A DNA stretch of 64,000 bases from Delphinus delphis (GCF_949987515.2 NC_082703.1:8642680-8706679); one strand, 5' to 3'. Shown: positions 10,500 to 23,297, counted from the first letter of the stretch. Translations and numbers: made by a program. Notes: generated by a model from the letters alone, not told the origin.

Positions 10500-12545
10500 A
10501 AAAAAATGTTTAAAATTTTAAAAAAGGCATAAGGAGTAAAGACATGTCCCATGAGCTAAACCCTCACTCAGCACTGACTTTCTGCCTTGGTAGCAACTGA
10601 TATTTTGAGTGTATTCTCCTTCACAATCCCATTATTATGATCCAAATAAGACCTGAGAGCAAAGCTCTGACAAAATAATTCAAGAGTATGCATGACTTTT
10701 TGGTGAACAATCACAATTGCTGGTGCAAAACTTGTCAGTGTGATAAACGATCATGTATGATGGGGAGTTGAACTGAGTTGAATGGTAGTGTTGCTGCTAA
10801 AAAGATCTGCCTTTTGGCTATGGTGAGGTTTTCTCCAGCCTGTGTTCTAGGGATGTGGGAGTAACTGGGCCTTGTCTGAATTTAGTTCACGTCTCCTTGT
10901 TAATGCTGGTTTCAGGTTGTTCTCATAGAAAAATCTCTCCCATATGTGGTGTCCTGTTGAAGAACCTCAAATACAATGACGCTGTGCTTATTCCATGGTA
11001 TAATAGAGGTGGATGGAATTCCATGACAATGGACCCTGTGCAACTGGTAATTTTTAAAGACCAATCTCACACTATTCATGCTTCCTGAACAATCAAATAA
11101 AAGGCAAGGAGTTAAACCAGACATAATTTGATACCTTAACATCCAAGAAAACATGGTTTAATCTTAGCAGGATCTTGAGGAATTGAGAATTTGCTGACTT
11201 GAAGGTTGTTCAATTTTAAGAAGCCATTTTAAGCATAAGATCAAAATCCTTACTTGAATAAGTAAGCAAAAATAGATTGCAACCAGAGTCAAAATATTAG
11301 TGACACCATAAGCACAGAGTCTGGGTTAGGTACTCCAAATAAACATCCTAAGATGAACAAGAACTTCTTACAGTGATTATAGATTATCTCAAAGTATAAT
11401 TCAGCTTGATGAATCAACTGATTTTGTAGCTGAGTCAGATGTACGGGTTAACACCATACAACAAGGAGAAAGAATGATTCTGTGAGTCACTGTAACTAGT
11501 TGAAAGGGGAATCACCACATTCAATCTCTTTAGAAATTTTTTTTAAATTAACCTAAAATACAGCTTAGTATATGAGGATAAATTTGCACCTGCTAAGCTG
11601 GTTTAAAAAAAATCAGATTAAGGGCCTGTTAAAAGAAAATAGCTTTCGTGAGCATATAGCATCATGTAGCATCAAGAACTTGCCACAAAGATTTTGCCCC
11701 CAAATTAAAAGACCTTGTTTTCACTGATTTTCGTCAGTACAAACAGCATCAGAGGCAATGCTCAAAATAGTCATGCTTCTTCTGTGATTTTTGTGATAGT
11801 TTTGCTTCTGTAAAGAGTTAACATTTTTGCTGAAACTCCTGTGTGAGCAAGAGCTGTCCCTTTTCAACACCAGCAGAGAGAAGAATGTCCAAGTACTAGG
11901 GCAAAGCACCCATGACCTTGCTGATCTGAAACAGCAGGTCCTGATACCATCAACTACTTCCAACTGATAATGAAATATTTACCTCTTTCACACATCACAT
12001 GCTTGCTTCCGTGTTCCTGCTTTCACCTGATCAGTCTGTAACATATAAAACTCCTAACTATCTGAAGGTAGGACAGATCCTCCTGCTGGCAGCAAATCAA
12101 TGGTTTCTTTTTATCGGTCCACTAGGTGACCTATGTTTCAAAATGTTCCTTCATTTCTGAGCACACTGTTCCTCTTTTCCACATAGAAATGAAGGGGTAT
12201 CTCATGGCCACATAAATATACATATTTTTAAACTGAGAAATTGAGTTTTATAAGCCTGAGAAAAACTAGAGATTTTTGAGTTAGCCCTTTAACTGAATCC
12301 ACAAGTAGGAAAGCCTGAGAAGAGTCTGCTTATTTAAATACATTTTTCAATCAATTTCTTTTTTTCAGTTGATTGGTCTTGCAGGCAGTTCCACTTCCGG
12401 TTTTGTGTGCTTACATGTCCCTGCTAACTCAGAGTGAATTTGAACAGATACATTAGTGATGCGAGAGATAAGATTATTTGAAAATAAAATCGGGGCTTCC
12501 TCTAGGTAGTCTGGACAATGAACTAGTACAGACTAACTTAGGTTT
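10500..12545. other. Non-coding, mostly single-copy
   Basis: About 2 kb without a recognised repeat or gene. Open frames of 77-80 codons near 10855-11154 and 11721-11963 have no recognisable protein features and overlap on opposite strands or stand alone. Confidence 0.5.
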
Positions 12546-12662
12546 TAAAATCCTTGATATGTACAAAGCACTTTGACATATATTATTACTTATTGACCCT
12601 GATAATAATATTGTAAAGAAGTTTTAACATTCCCATATTATGGCGGAGGAGACAGAGTTCCC
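12546..12662 (-). mobile_element. MIR SINE fragment (antisense)
   Basis: 'gtacaaagcactttgacat' followed by 'attattacttattgaccc' and 'cattcccatattatgg...gaggagacagag' follows the reverse complement of the MIR core ('agcgctttacat...cccattttacagatgagg'). Old and diverged. Confidence 0.55.
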
Positions 12663-12913
12663 TCCGCAATGCCTGCTGTATTAAAGTTTAAAAGAGACAG
12701 TGAGTGATTTTTACTATGATGCATGGGGGTGGAGGGGCCTCAGTGTAGAGGTATCTGCTACAATTAGAGTATTCTCCTCCTTATTCATAGCATACAACCA
12801 AAGCTTTCATTGGGGTTCAGAAACAGTGAAATACAAAGATCAGCCACGCGTTAATTCAAAGCTTTGGGCAACAAAACTGATGGCTGGAATTCAAAAGATT
12901 CTGCTCATGGTTG

Positions 12914-13490
12914 CATCCATTCATTTACTTATTTTTTCTTCAATTCATCCACCCACCCATCGATCCATCCATCGATTCATCATTCTCTGCCCCACAAATA
13001 TTGAGTGAGTGCACACCACGTGCTGGAATTTCCAAAGGGACCATGATAGAGCATCTGTTCTCATTAAGATGAAGTTCTAACAGGGGAGAAAGAGACATTA
13101 AAGAAAGGTATGTTTCTTACACAGCTGGATTTGTGGACTAAAATCATAGCGGCTGTACATATTATATAACATAAAAATAATGAAATCACAATTGTGACAT
13201 AGGGTACTGTTTATGTATATGAAATGAGGACTTAGTCTGGGATTGGAAATTGCTTCCCTAAGGAAGAGGAAATTGCTTGTGCTAAGGTTTTGAGGTGGGA
13301 AAGAGATTGACAAAAATGAAAAACAGAAATGTTTGGGGCATGTTGATCAAGTTATAAGAGCTAAAACTTGAGAGATGGACACGGATGAGATCCTGTAGGG
13401 ACTTTTAGGATGTGTTAAAAGATTTTGGTCCTTATGTTTAGGTCAATGGGTTACATTTGAAAGATTTTTTGCAGAAAACTGCTGTGATCA
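12914..13490 (-). mobile_element. L2 LINE 3' region (antisense)
   Basis: Starts with CATT/CATC-rich sequence (12918-12981), then 'acaaatattgagtgagtgc', the reverse complement of the L2 terminus. It continues through the 'cagggga...agacattaaa' block to 'gatttt.ggtccttatg' and 'gttacatttgaaag', matching the normal order of an antisense L2. The (CATC)n part is the expanded 3'-terminal repeat. Confidence 0.65.
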
Positions 13491-13499
13491 ATCAAACTG

Positions 13500-14010
13500 C
13501 TTTTTACTTTCTCTTCTAAATGCTGCAGCTTTATTATTATATATAACATTTTTTTCTATTTTTTGAAAATGTAATACTTTCTCTTAGTCCAGCTTTAAAG
13601 GATTAAAAAAATTATACATTGAAAAACCTTCCTCCCACCATATTTTCCTACCCCCTTATTGCTCCTTACCAGAGGAAACAATTTTACTACTTTCTTTGAA
13701 TCCCTCCAGAGATACATTTAGTGTGGATGTAATTTCATAAAGCTTTTTATTATGTGAAATATTAAACGCCTATAAAACCTAGTGATAACAGTGTAATAAA
13801 CCCATCACATACCCATCACATAACTCCACCAATTATCAAATCAGAGGCGATCTTGCATGTCTATAGCTCCACCCACTTGCCCAGCAACCCTCTCATAAAT
13901 TATTTTGAAACAAACCCCAGGCATCATATACTTTTATCTGTAAATGTCTTAAAGAGCATCTCTCAAAGGACCCCTTTAAAAAGCATAGCATCAACCCTAT
14001 AATCACCCTC
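13500..14010 (-). mobile_element. Ancient L1M-type 3' UTR fragment (antisense)
   Basis: The sequence 'caaaccccaggcatcatata' with 'cccatcacataactccac' before it follows the antisense 3' UTR of old L1M/L1ME elements, as does the 'ccagaggaaacaattttac' block near 13661. Highly diverged, so subfamily and edges are uncertain. Confidence 0.5.
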
Positions 14011-14712
14011 CAGACAAATAAAAAATAAGTTATTATGATAAAATTCCCAGGGTGTTAGCCTGCAGTCCCCAAAATAACAGACCCTGAGACAAAGACTTGG
14101 ATGTCACTTTGGAGGGTGACAGCAGTGGGAGGAAGTGGGCAAGTGGAGGGGACAGAAGTCGAGGAAGAGTGTGTCAATGGAGAGGCACTATTGTGTGAAG
14201 GAAGGATTCAACTCCTCTGGAGACCCTCGGAGACGTGTGGGGCAAATGTCAGAACAGTTCCAAAGCAGGTCAAGGAAACAAGGCATTTATCCTCTGTCAC
14301 ATCTCACAGTTACCTCCTGGGACGTCTGGTCTTTTACTCAGGAAGACCCAGGTAAGAACTACTGCCTCTGACCGCCTGGATAGACTGAGGGAAAGTTCCT
14401 GGGGCAGAGTCAGCAGCCCATACCTCACACAGATTTCACGAATTCTATATTATTTTCACTCTTTGCCTATTGAATTGGGATCCAAGCAAGAGCCATGCAT
14501 TGTGATTGGTTAACATCTTTCCTTTTTTTTTTTTTGAAGTGTTTCAAACTTCAAAAATTTTATTTATAAATGTTCTGGAGTTTATTATATATGCACATGT
14601 AATTTCACATAAATGTTTTTATGGATTTGTTTGATAATTTTGATATCCTATGAGAATTCTTAATAGACTAAATTTATTTTCTCCCTAAATATCTCCAGTC
14701 ATATTTCAATTG
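14011..14712. other. Non-coding, unassigned
   Basis: A GC-richer segment (about 14050-14420) looks like an old interspersed repeat, but I could not name it. A T-run follows at 14521-14534, then AT-rich DNA. Overlapping open frames of 78-92 codons at 14101-14513 lie in all three plus frames and are not credible genes. Confidence 0.4.
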
Positions 14713-14727
14713 ATACCACATTTTTAT

Positions 14728-14980
14728 CTTAAAAAATATTTATTTATTTATTTGACTGCATCGGGTCTTAACTTGCGGCACTCAGGATCTTCGTTGCGGC
14801 TTGTGGGCTTCTTGCTAGCGGTGGTGTGCATGCTCAGTAGTTGTAGTGTGCGGGCTCTAGAGCATGTGGGCTTAATTGCCCTGCGGCATGTGGGATCTTA
14901 GTTCCCCGACCAGGGATCGAACCCACATCCTCTGCATTGGAAGGTGGACTCTTAACCACTGGTCCACCAGGGAAGTCCCA
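14728..14980 (-). mobile_element. CHR SINE (long subtype, antisense)
   Basis: Minus-strand copy ending 'ccaccagggaagtccca' at 14963-14980, with a TTTATTTATT tail. The target duplication is 'ataccacattttta' (about 14713-14726) versus 'ataccatgttttta' (14981-14994). Confidence 0.93.
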
Positions 14981-15039
14981 ATACCATGTTTTTAATACAA
15001 AATGCATTCCTTGGATTGTGTAGAGATTATTTTTTCTGT

Positions 15040-15391
15040 TTTTTATTTATTTTTAAAATTTTTATTGGAGTATAGTTGCTTTACAATGTTGTGTTAGTTT
15101 CTGCTGTGCAGCAAAGTGAATCAGCTGTAAGTATACATATATCCCCTCTTTTTTAGATTTCCTTACCATTTAGGTCACCACAGAGCATCGAGTAGAGTTC
15201 CCTGTGCTATACGGTAGATTCTCATTAGTTACCTATTTTATACATAGTACTATATATATATATATGTCAATCCCAATCTCCCAGTTCATCCCAGCCTCCT
15301 TCCCCCCTTGGTATCCATAAATTTGTTCTGTGTAAAGATTGCTTTTTAAATTCTATTGGAGTATAGTTGATTTACAATGTTGTGTTATTGC
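15040..15391 (-). mobile_element. L1 3' UTR (antisense), two adjoining pieces
   Basis: 15040-15340 is an antisense cetartiodactyl L1 3' UTR ('gagtatagttgctttacaatg', 'gagttccctgtgctatac', 'tatccataaatttgttc'). At 15347-15391 the terminal block 'ggagtatagttgatttacaa' occurs again. A second L1 tail therefore lies directly next to the first. Confidence 0.85.
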
Positions 15392-16361
15392 AATAACTTG
15401 GTCTTAGGTGTCTTCTAATTACAGATTCATCCTCCATTTCTCTTTGTTTTTACATTTTTTTTGTTATTGTTATAGAAGTGTCATTTTTCCAGTAGAATTT
15501 CTTGCAGACTGTGCTGTGGAGTTCATCTCCATAACACTCACATGCTCTGTCGTTCCCTGCATTTCATGTACATTGGTAATTATCATATTCAAGTTTGATT
15601 TTTTTCCAGGCCAATTTATACACAGGTGGTGGTGTATTCCTCCAACAGAAGGTGTATAGTTTCCAGTTTTCCTTCCCGTTATGATAGTAGTAGCTACTGA
15701 AAATCATTAATTAGATGCATTAATTCATTAGAGGTTATAGAAGGGTAATAGTCTAATTCTATCATTCTTTCTTCAATCATTACTGTGAATACTTCTATAA
15801 AGAGAAACTTGTCTTCATCAACTATTTGGTTGCCCTAAGGTATAGCTCTTAAGGGTTAAATGCTTGGTTATTTTCTTTTATCTCTGAGTTTTCAAAGTAA
15901 TGAGTTAGTCTTAATATTTTCCAAAGGTGATGACTTTTTTTGCATCATTATAAACTCATGGATTTAAATAGTTTAATATTTTTCAAGCCACTGCAATTAT
16001 TATCTTTACTGATGCTCAAATTGGCTCATCTTGGACCCGTGAGTACCTGTTTAAGTTGGCTCCTAAGCTTTTTTGACCCAGTATGGTCCTATTTGATAGC
16101 TTCCTTGCTTTCTGGTGTAGAAATGTTCATTTTGTTTCCTTTTATCCCCACTTTTCCAGGTACCCTCTCCTTGTTTATTTTGAAAAGTATCTAAGATATA
16201 TTTTCCCGCCCATGAGAAGTCCGGGCTTTTTTTCAATTGGTTTTGGTATGTCAAGGCCACAGTTAGGCAGTAGGGGTTTTAATCCACTATTTGGTCATTC
16301 ATTGTTTTTAGGCCTTTCCAGTGGGCAGAACTAGAAAATACACATTAAAAAGTGTAAGATG

Positions 16362-16522
16362 TGGGACTTTCCTGGTGATCCAGTGGTTAAGACTCTGCTC
16401 TTCCACTGCAGGGGGGGCACGGGTTCAATCCCTGGTCAGGGAACTAAGGTCCCGCATGCCTCGTGGCACGGCCAAAAATAAGTTAAAAAATAAAATAAAA
16501 TAAAGTAAAAATAAATAAATAA
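16362..16522 (+). mobile_element. CHR-related SINE, minimal tRNA-type
   Basis: Short form: tRNA-like head ('gtggttaagactctgctctt'), then 'ggtcccgcatgcctcgtggc', then an A-rich tail with AAATAA repeats. The target duplication 'taagatg' lies at 16355-16361 and 16523-16529. Confidence 0.92.
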
Positions 16523-16575
16523 TAAGATGCGTTTTGAATTTATACTGATTTTCCAATTAAAAATCAAGACTATAG

Positions 16576-16783
16576 GGCTTCCTTGGTGGCGCAGTGGTTG
16601 AGAGTCCGCCTGCCGATGCAGGGGACACGGGTTCGTGCCCCGGTCCGGGAAGATCCCACATGCCGCGGAGCGGCTGGGCCTGTGAGCCATGGCCGCTGAG
16701 CCTGCGCGTCCGGAGCCTGTGCTCCGCAACGGGAGAGGCCACAACAGTGAGAGGCCCGCGTACCGCAAAAAAAAAAAAAAAAA
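16576..16783 (+). mobile_element. CHR SINE (short, high-GC subtype), well preserved
   Basis: Complete copy with pure A-tail. The target duplication 'aaaaatcaagactatag' (17 bp) is perfect at 16559-16575 and 16784-16800, suggesting a fairly recent insertion. It lies in the old antisense L1M. Confidence 0.96.
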
Positions 16784-17307
16784 AAAAATCAAGACTATAG
16801 AGATTTTACTTAATATCATTGAACTTACATCAGTATCTCATTTATCCCATGCTTCAAATCTTAGTTCTCAGTTATGCCTTAGTTCTCAGTAATGCCTTAA
16901 CTACTCATTTGCTTTATCTCACATTATACACACAAAGGCCTCATAAGAATAATATAACATTACCACCATGATATGGTTACTGAAAACAACCACATTTTTT
17001 ATTTTGCAATTTGTTTTCTTTGGGATCTATTCCACTATGGATGTGTGGCTAAATTATAAAGTCCCTTGAAATATTTATTCTCTGACTGGCTATGCCAAAC
17101 TTTGAATCACACAATTATTTTTTATTTCACTTTAGTGTTTATTTCTAAGGTTGTTTTTTAAATTATGTAATACATGTACATGATTTCAAAGTCTAATTTC
17201 TAAAACAAGGGATAGTCAAAGAAGTTTAGCTTGAATTGGTGTTCCCTTTACCTTATTCTCACCTACCTACCGCAGGCACCCTTAACAATGTAAGCAAAGA
17301 TATATAT

Positions 17308-17390
17308 GTGTGTGTATATATATATATATTATATACATATGTATATAGTGTATACCTACACAGATATATACATTCACACACACACACAAG
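17308..17390. repeat. TG/TA/CA microsatellite
   Basis: Alternating purine-pyrimidine DNA: gtgtgtg, then (TA)n, then mixed atacatatgtata, then (CA)n. Likely polymorphic in length. Confidence 0.85.
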
Positions 17391-17479
17391 TATTTGTATT
17401 CCCTTCCTCCTTAGATAAATGATAAACTGTACATACTCTTCTGTACCTTTGAGAATGATTCTTTAATTGGCATTGAGTC

Positions 17480-18920
17480 TGTACCTAAGAAGCTGATGTG
17501 CAGTGAAGGGCAGGAAATGTATGGATGTGAGGTGTCTGGTAAACACAAAGCTGAAGTTCATTACATAGTATAGTGAACAATTTGTATTGTTTTATGGCTT
17601 TTTCTAATGAAATTCCTAATTGCTATTTACTTGCTTGTCTTTGTTTGTGCCTGGTTTTGCCAGATAAAAATGCTTCTTTGATTTGCCTGAGATAAAGATT
17701 ACTCTTTTGAATTTTGATAGAGTTTCCTACAGGTTTTTATAAGAACAGTCTGCAAAATTCCCATTTGCACACACATCCCTTATTGCTACATGCACACCCT
17801 AGCAAAAAGACCTAGGCTTTCCGATGTATTAGCAATTTCAATTTAGAAACACCATGTACTCTTTTGTTATTTTCAATTCAATGTACTACTTTTTGCATTT
17901 AACAGAGTTGGTAATAAGTGAAACTGGATTAGTCAATTTCACTATGGATTACTGTTCAATTTAAGTCAGTTTCTTTTGCTGGCCCTCTGGAATTAACACA
18001 ATGAAGTAAGCTCTGGCACAGAAAGGAAAACAAAGGCCATTTTTCAGGTTATATGTTCTTTTTTTACTTTTAAAACCCATTTTCTTTCAATTGTGTCATG
18101 AAAACGAGTGTTCCTCTATTACCTTAGACAAAATACAATTTCAGATTCTTTTACAGCACACTAAGTCTGGAAAATGGAGTTGACATTAACCAGAGGAAGC
18201 AAGTACATACCAATGAGCTTGTGGATTTAATAACATTTTCAAAACAGGTGGGTGTATGGGTGGGGAGGTCTAAGAAGAGACCCTGGGATGGAAGATGAAG
18301 GAGCTTCCATGAATGGACACTATGTGGTGTGTAATTGAGGTGGCTGAATTGTAATGCATGAACTGCTGCCCTTGAACTAGAGTATGAACACTTTGTGAAG
18401 CCTTGTGTAAATACACACCTACTTACAGTCACAGATCTTTTTAAAATAATGTAATCAAAAAGTCATAGTCTTCCTGAAATTTCATTTCAAAAATCAAAAT
18501 CATTCCATCTAACATTATTTTAACAACACTGAAACTACCAAAAATTGCAACATGAGAAAAATAAATGAGGAGTTAAATATCACGTACTAAGAAAAAGATT
18601 CATTTCTGGTTTCCTCTAAATAGCAAGCTTCCCTAACATTCTCAATTCACCAGCATTTGCTGTAGCTGTAGCATTTACACAGCTGTTAAGTAAAAGTAGG
18701 TATATTAATGATAGTAATTTTTATAGCTTCATCCACATAAGATCATGGGTGACACTGGGAAGTCAACTGCAAGTATTAATGTGGTAAGCAGAAGATGGTG
18801 AGGAAGTAGAAAAAAGCTGATATAATTTACTCGCTTTTATTGAAATAATATTACTCTGTTAACGAGTCCATGTGTATATGAAAAAGAAGTAGGATGGTAG
18901 TATGAAGGCACAACAGGATC
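17480..18920. other. Non-coding, no feature recognised
   Basis: About 1.4 kb of AT-rich, apparently single-copy sequence. A 93-codon minus-strand open frame (18151-18432) has no recognisable motif. Confidence 0.5.
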
Positions 18921-18934
18921 AAAGGACAGTTTCC

Positions 18935-19067
18935 TTTTTTGTTTTTTTGGGCCACTTGGCTGCACCACTCAGCTTGCGGGATCCTAGTTCCCCCACCAGG
19001 GACGGAACCCGCACCCCCTGCAGTGGAAGCGTGCAGTCCTAATCACTGGACCACCAGGGAAGTCCCA
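18935..19067 (-). mobile_element. CHR-related SINE, minimal tRNA-type (antisense)
   Basis: Short minus-strand copy ending 'ccaccagggaagtccc'. The perfect 14-bp target duplication 'aaaggacagtttcc' lies at 18921-18934 and 19068-19081. Confidence 0.94.
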
Positions 19068-20004
19068 AAAGGACAGTTTCCTGATGAAATTTTCCCGTTT
19101 AGAATGCAATTTATTTTATATCTAACTATTTAACATGTTTTAAACTTTTATTTTAAATAATAAAAATGCATTTTTTTTGCAGGTAAGACATTCATTTTGG
19201 TTTAAAAAAAAATGAAACCAATATAAAAGGGTCCTGTCTCCCTTTAAGGCAAAGCCCCATTTATTCTGGTTTTTGCCTGTTGGCCTCCAACAGGTAACCA
19301 CATGTATCATTTTCTTGAATATATTTACTGATTTTTCTTTATGCAAATATAAGCAACTATGAATATATGTGTTCACTGCTGTAAGTAGGCTCTCAGTCAC
19401 ATGGTGTGAGGTATGGTGGAAGGAGAAGTATTCTGTGGTCCTTGATGAGATTTCAGGCTTTTCCTGACCCTATCTATCCCTCCAGACTGTGAAATTCACA
19501 AGTGTTGCTCAGTTTTTTTCTCTCCCCATGGGTGGAGGAGGATGGGAGAGTTGGCTGGAGTTGGGTATTTCCTTTCCCCCAGGTCAATTAGGCTCTGATA
19601 ACTACCCCAGAAGATTAGGCTCTGGTTCACCGGTTTCTCCTGAGAGCCGACTCTACTATGTTGACTTTTATTTTTAAAAATTGTACATCCTTCAATATTT
19701 AAAAAGTTCACATTTTCAGATGATCACCACTATGATCATACCTGGTATCTATTATTTTAGTTTCTTTGTATGTGCATTAGAGAATGTATATCGTCCTATG
19801 TTCTTCATCCATCTTCCTGTCCCTCCTTTCTGCTCCCTGTCCCGCCAATGACTCAACAGTATTTTCCCTTTATGTTCACCAACGCACCCTTAAGTATGCT
19901 TATATTTCCACTATTTGATTTGCCAGCTCTAAAGGCTATCTTTTGCCTCCCAGCTACTGACGATGAGGCATCTGCAAGTTTTTACTTGCACCTCTCACTT
20001 TCTT

Positions 20005-20221
20005 TCTTTTTTTTTTTTTTTCTTTTTCTGCGGTACGCGGGCCTCTCACTGTTGTAGCCTCTCCCGTTGCAGAGCACAGGCTCCGGACGCGCAGGCTCAG
20101 CGGCCATGGCTCACGGGCCCAGCCGCTCCGCGGCATGTGGGATCTTCCTCGACCGGGGCACGAAGCCGTGTCCCCTGCATCGACAGGCAGACTCTCAACC
20201 ACTGCGCCACCAGGGAAGCCC
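20005..20221 (-). mobile_element. CHR SINE (short, high-GC subtype, antisense)
   Basis: Full-length minus-strand copy. The target duplication is about 'tctcactttctt' upstream (about 19993-20004) and 'cctcactttctt' from 20221. The long T-tract 20008-20025 is the tail. Overlapping ORFs of 90-142 codons in this region are SINE artefacts. Confidence 0.95.
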
Positions 20222-20894
20222 CTCACTTTCTTCTTTTTGTTAGCTGTTTTCTATGTTATCAAGCCATCTTGTATTTCCAATTATTCTGTTACCATTATTC
20301 TCACATTGGTTTTAATTTTAATTGTAGCAAAACAGAGTCTTTGTTCACCACCAGTCTGCTGCTAATCCTTCCCCAGTCATTTCTAGACTGAGTAAAATTC
20401 CTATAATTTTTCTCTTCAAGTAGAACTTATGGAAAAAGTATTCTCTGAATTTTTCCATTTTAAACTGTTAGTTTGTAGTTATTGTATGTGGCTTTTAATC
20501 TTTTATATGCTTAAAGGATAGCTTGCCTAGATAGAAAATCTTTGACTCATACCCTGTTTGCCTTTAATATTTTCCAGGGGCTACCATTGTTTTCTGGCAC
20601 TGGGTATCATGGTAGAGAGAGAAGTCTGATGTTAATTTAATTATATAAAGGACTTTTTTTCCTTAGAATTAAATTTTTTTTTTGGTGTCCTGTATCTGGA
20701 AAATTCTTTCATTATCGTTAACATTCAAAAACTTTACTAGTAGGCATCACAGAATTGACTATTCTGGTTCAGTTTTTTTCTTGGACCAAAAGGTAGGTTC
20801 AAAGTTTCTCTACTTTCAGAAAAGTTTTTTTTGAATTACATATTAAAACATTTGTTTCATGCCATTGCTTTTTTTTCGTTTTTAAGAATTCCAA

Positions 20895-20976
20895 TATATA
20901 TGTATAACTGAATCACTATGCTGTACACCTGAAACTAACACAACATTGTAAATCAACTATACCTCAATTTGAGAAA
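20895..20976 (+). mobile_element. Extremely 5'-truncated L1 insertion (82 bp)
   Basis: Only the last bases of an L1 3' UTR ('gtataactgaatcactatgc', 'cctgaaactaacacaacatt'), flanked by a perfect 11-bp duplication 'aagaattccaa' (20884-20894 and 20977-20987). The surrounding older L1M reads through once the insert is removed. Confidence 0.85.
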
Positions 20977-21299
20977 AAGAATTCCAAATATAACTATGTT
21001 GCCTACCCTCTGCCTCTCTTCTCTGTATCCCTTCTATCTCCATCCATTTTTTCTTTTATTTTCTCATTTTTACTCTGTCCCTTCAGTGGCTACTGACAGC
21101 CACAGTCACGACTCTCCTTGCACTCTTTCCAGTAATCTTCGTTTCCGTGATCCTCTTGTCATTCTTCTCTTTTTTCTCTGGGTTCCATCAGCTCATGCTC
21201 ACCTCTCCCTGTCATGTGGCCATTTCCCCCTGCGTCCTTATTTTTCTGCCTTGTGGTCTTCCTTCTTGCAGTGAGTGCTTCATAACTCATTTTAATGGT

Positions 21300-23290
21300 G
21301 GGATCTTTGGCTAGATCTTCAGCTGCAACTTGGCAATATTTTTCTGGTGACTGTTCTCTTGTCGGAAAGCTTAACTGCTTTTTTACACCTTTGTAATAGT
21401 ATTTTTGTATGGATTCTGTGCCGCTGTTCCTTTACGACTCAAGGATAAATGGATTAGATGTTTCCGGACCTGCTGTTTGCAGTTTTCCATGGCGGGTGGG
21501 ACGGAGGATGTGTGGGGCAAGGAAAAATCCTTACAAATCAAGGGTTTATCTTGTGCTGCTAGATATGCAGACTGTTGACTCCAGTATTACATTTCCTTGT
21601 GTTTCTCTATGTGACTTCTCAAGAAGCCTCCACCCTTTTCCAAAATTAATTTGGTCCAGGAGGGTTTCTGCTACCAGCTCTGGGCTCACAGGTGGCTCTT
21701 TCCATGGGATTTATTTCAGGGATATTTCATAAAATACTTTCTCACATCAGCCATGGCTTGTCCCAGCCTCCCCTGTCACTTTTCTTGCCATCTCTGAAGC
21801 TTCTGGATAATCCCCAGCTCTGTTCTCAGCTGTTGTACCTTAGCGTATGCTGCCCTTTCTCTTCAGGAAGTAGATTGTTACCAGTGCTTTCTGGGGGATC
21901 CCACACTCAGATTCCTTACCATTTCCTTCACAGCTCACTGCTACTCTTGACGCCAAATACCATGCCAGCTGCCTTACAACCCTGCCCCATCGGCTTTCCA
22001 TATTCGTTTCACTTTAGAGTATGTGAGCCTTTTTGCTGGCACTTTTTCTTTCATCATTTCTTTCTGTAGTTTCCAAGACGAAAGGGGGAGATTCTAATTT
22101 AAATTCTTACCAGTATATACTACTGTGTTTTTAATTTGTTAGTTTTTAGTTATTTTTATGTGACGAGACTTGAACACACTAAAAAGCAAAAGGGAAAGAA
22201 AAGCCAACGGAAAGCTAGAAACTAAAATTGTTTTTAAAAGAACTAGAAAGAAGTTCTTGAGAGATGCAAAAGACTACAGTGTCAATAATACACACAAAGA
22301 TGTCTTGTCCTCCAAGACAGGAGGGAAGAGAGATTAGGGCAACATCCATGGGGATGGAGGATACTGAGATAGTGGGAAGCCTCTGTTGTTAGGTGAAGTG
22401 GAAATGAGATTAGGAATTGATGCTAGATGCAGTGGAATTTCTCACCAAGGTAAAGAAGAAAACAAACAAACAAAAAGGTCACCTCTTGAGAGTCAGGCAT
22501 AGAGAGATGACTCTGGGCATCCGAAGGCTACAGAAAGGATTTAGAATCACCTCCTGTGAGATATTAAAGGTGTTAACAAATGATAAATAAAAGTTTTTCT
22601 GGGCAGTCCACGCACCTAAGTGAACTTGGATAGATGAGTGAGGAGATGACAGAAAAGGAAATTTCACGACTTTCCATGTTTAGCAACTGGGAGTAAAAGA
22701 TTGGGAGAAAAAAGAAAGATGAAAGGCTCAGGGATAAGAATTGGTACAGGAATGGCAGAAGTTCATGGGGAGGTGTTGGTGGTGAGAGGTTCTATAGTAC
22801 TCAAAAAGGCTGTAACTACAAGGTCTGCCACTGTCTGGCACCTTAGCCTTCACCTGAAGCTCTCTCCATCAATCACAGGTCATTCACAGCTCTGTTCAGC
22901 CTATATAGTAATAAAGAAGAAAGGCTTGATGTAATGTAAAGAAAAATAAACTTCTCTGGCTATTTTTCATAGTTATGAGCATCCACATAAATACTACCCA
23001 AAGTCTAAAATTCTACATAAGACATTATGGCCAATAATGTTCAACTCATTCTTTAGTTAAGTGCTCTGATTTATCTCAACATGAAGATCATTTCAGGTAT
23101 GTAAAAACCAGGGAAAACATTTTGGTTGGAAGGAATCACTTTATTTGAAGAATATATTCTAGTCCTTTCTAATTTAATCTGAACAAACCCAAATTTTGTG
23201 TGTGTGTATGTGAGAGAGTGAAATTTGTTCATATTTCAAGTTTAGGTTGTGTATGTAACATAAACGCATGTGTGTTTATATCGGAAATTT
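21300..23290. other. Non-coding, mostly single-copy
   Basis: No named repeat or gene. Open frames of 107-125 codons at 21409-22069 are in pyrimidine-rich DNA next to an old L1 and show no domain. A short GT run is at 23198-23208. Confidence 0.45.
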
Positions 23291-23297
23291 CTAAGTA

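Larger units (their letters stand above)
15400..17470 (-). mobile_element. Ancient L1M 3' UTR (antisense), interrupted by two SINEs
   Basis: Blocks in the order expected for an antisense L1M: 'gaaacttgtcttcatcaact...ggttgccct' (15804-15836), 'gtaatgagttagtctta' (15897), 'gatgctcaaattggctcatc' (16010-16029), and 'cctttccagtgggcagaac' (16313). Decayed L1-like sequence then continues past the SINEs at 16362 and 16576. The last part (17130-17470) contains a TG/TA/CA-rich run. The ORFs here are antisense accidents. Confidence 0.6.
19140..21290 (-). mobile_element. Ancient L1M, 5' side (antisense), with SINE and L1-tail insertions
   Basis: From about 20400 the text follows the antisense 5' region of old L1s: 'ctttgactcataccctgttt' (20540), 'agagaagtctgatgttaatt' (20618), 'ttctggttcag' (20763), 'gaattacatattaaaacatt' (20832) and a pyrimidine-rich stretch to 21280. 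The part from 19140 to 20400 (with 'ggtaaccacatgtatcattt' near 19293) looks similar in type but is less certain. It is split by a SINE (20005-20221) and an 82-bp L1 tail (20895-20976). Confidence 0.5.
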
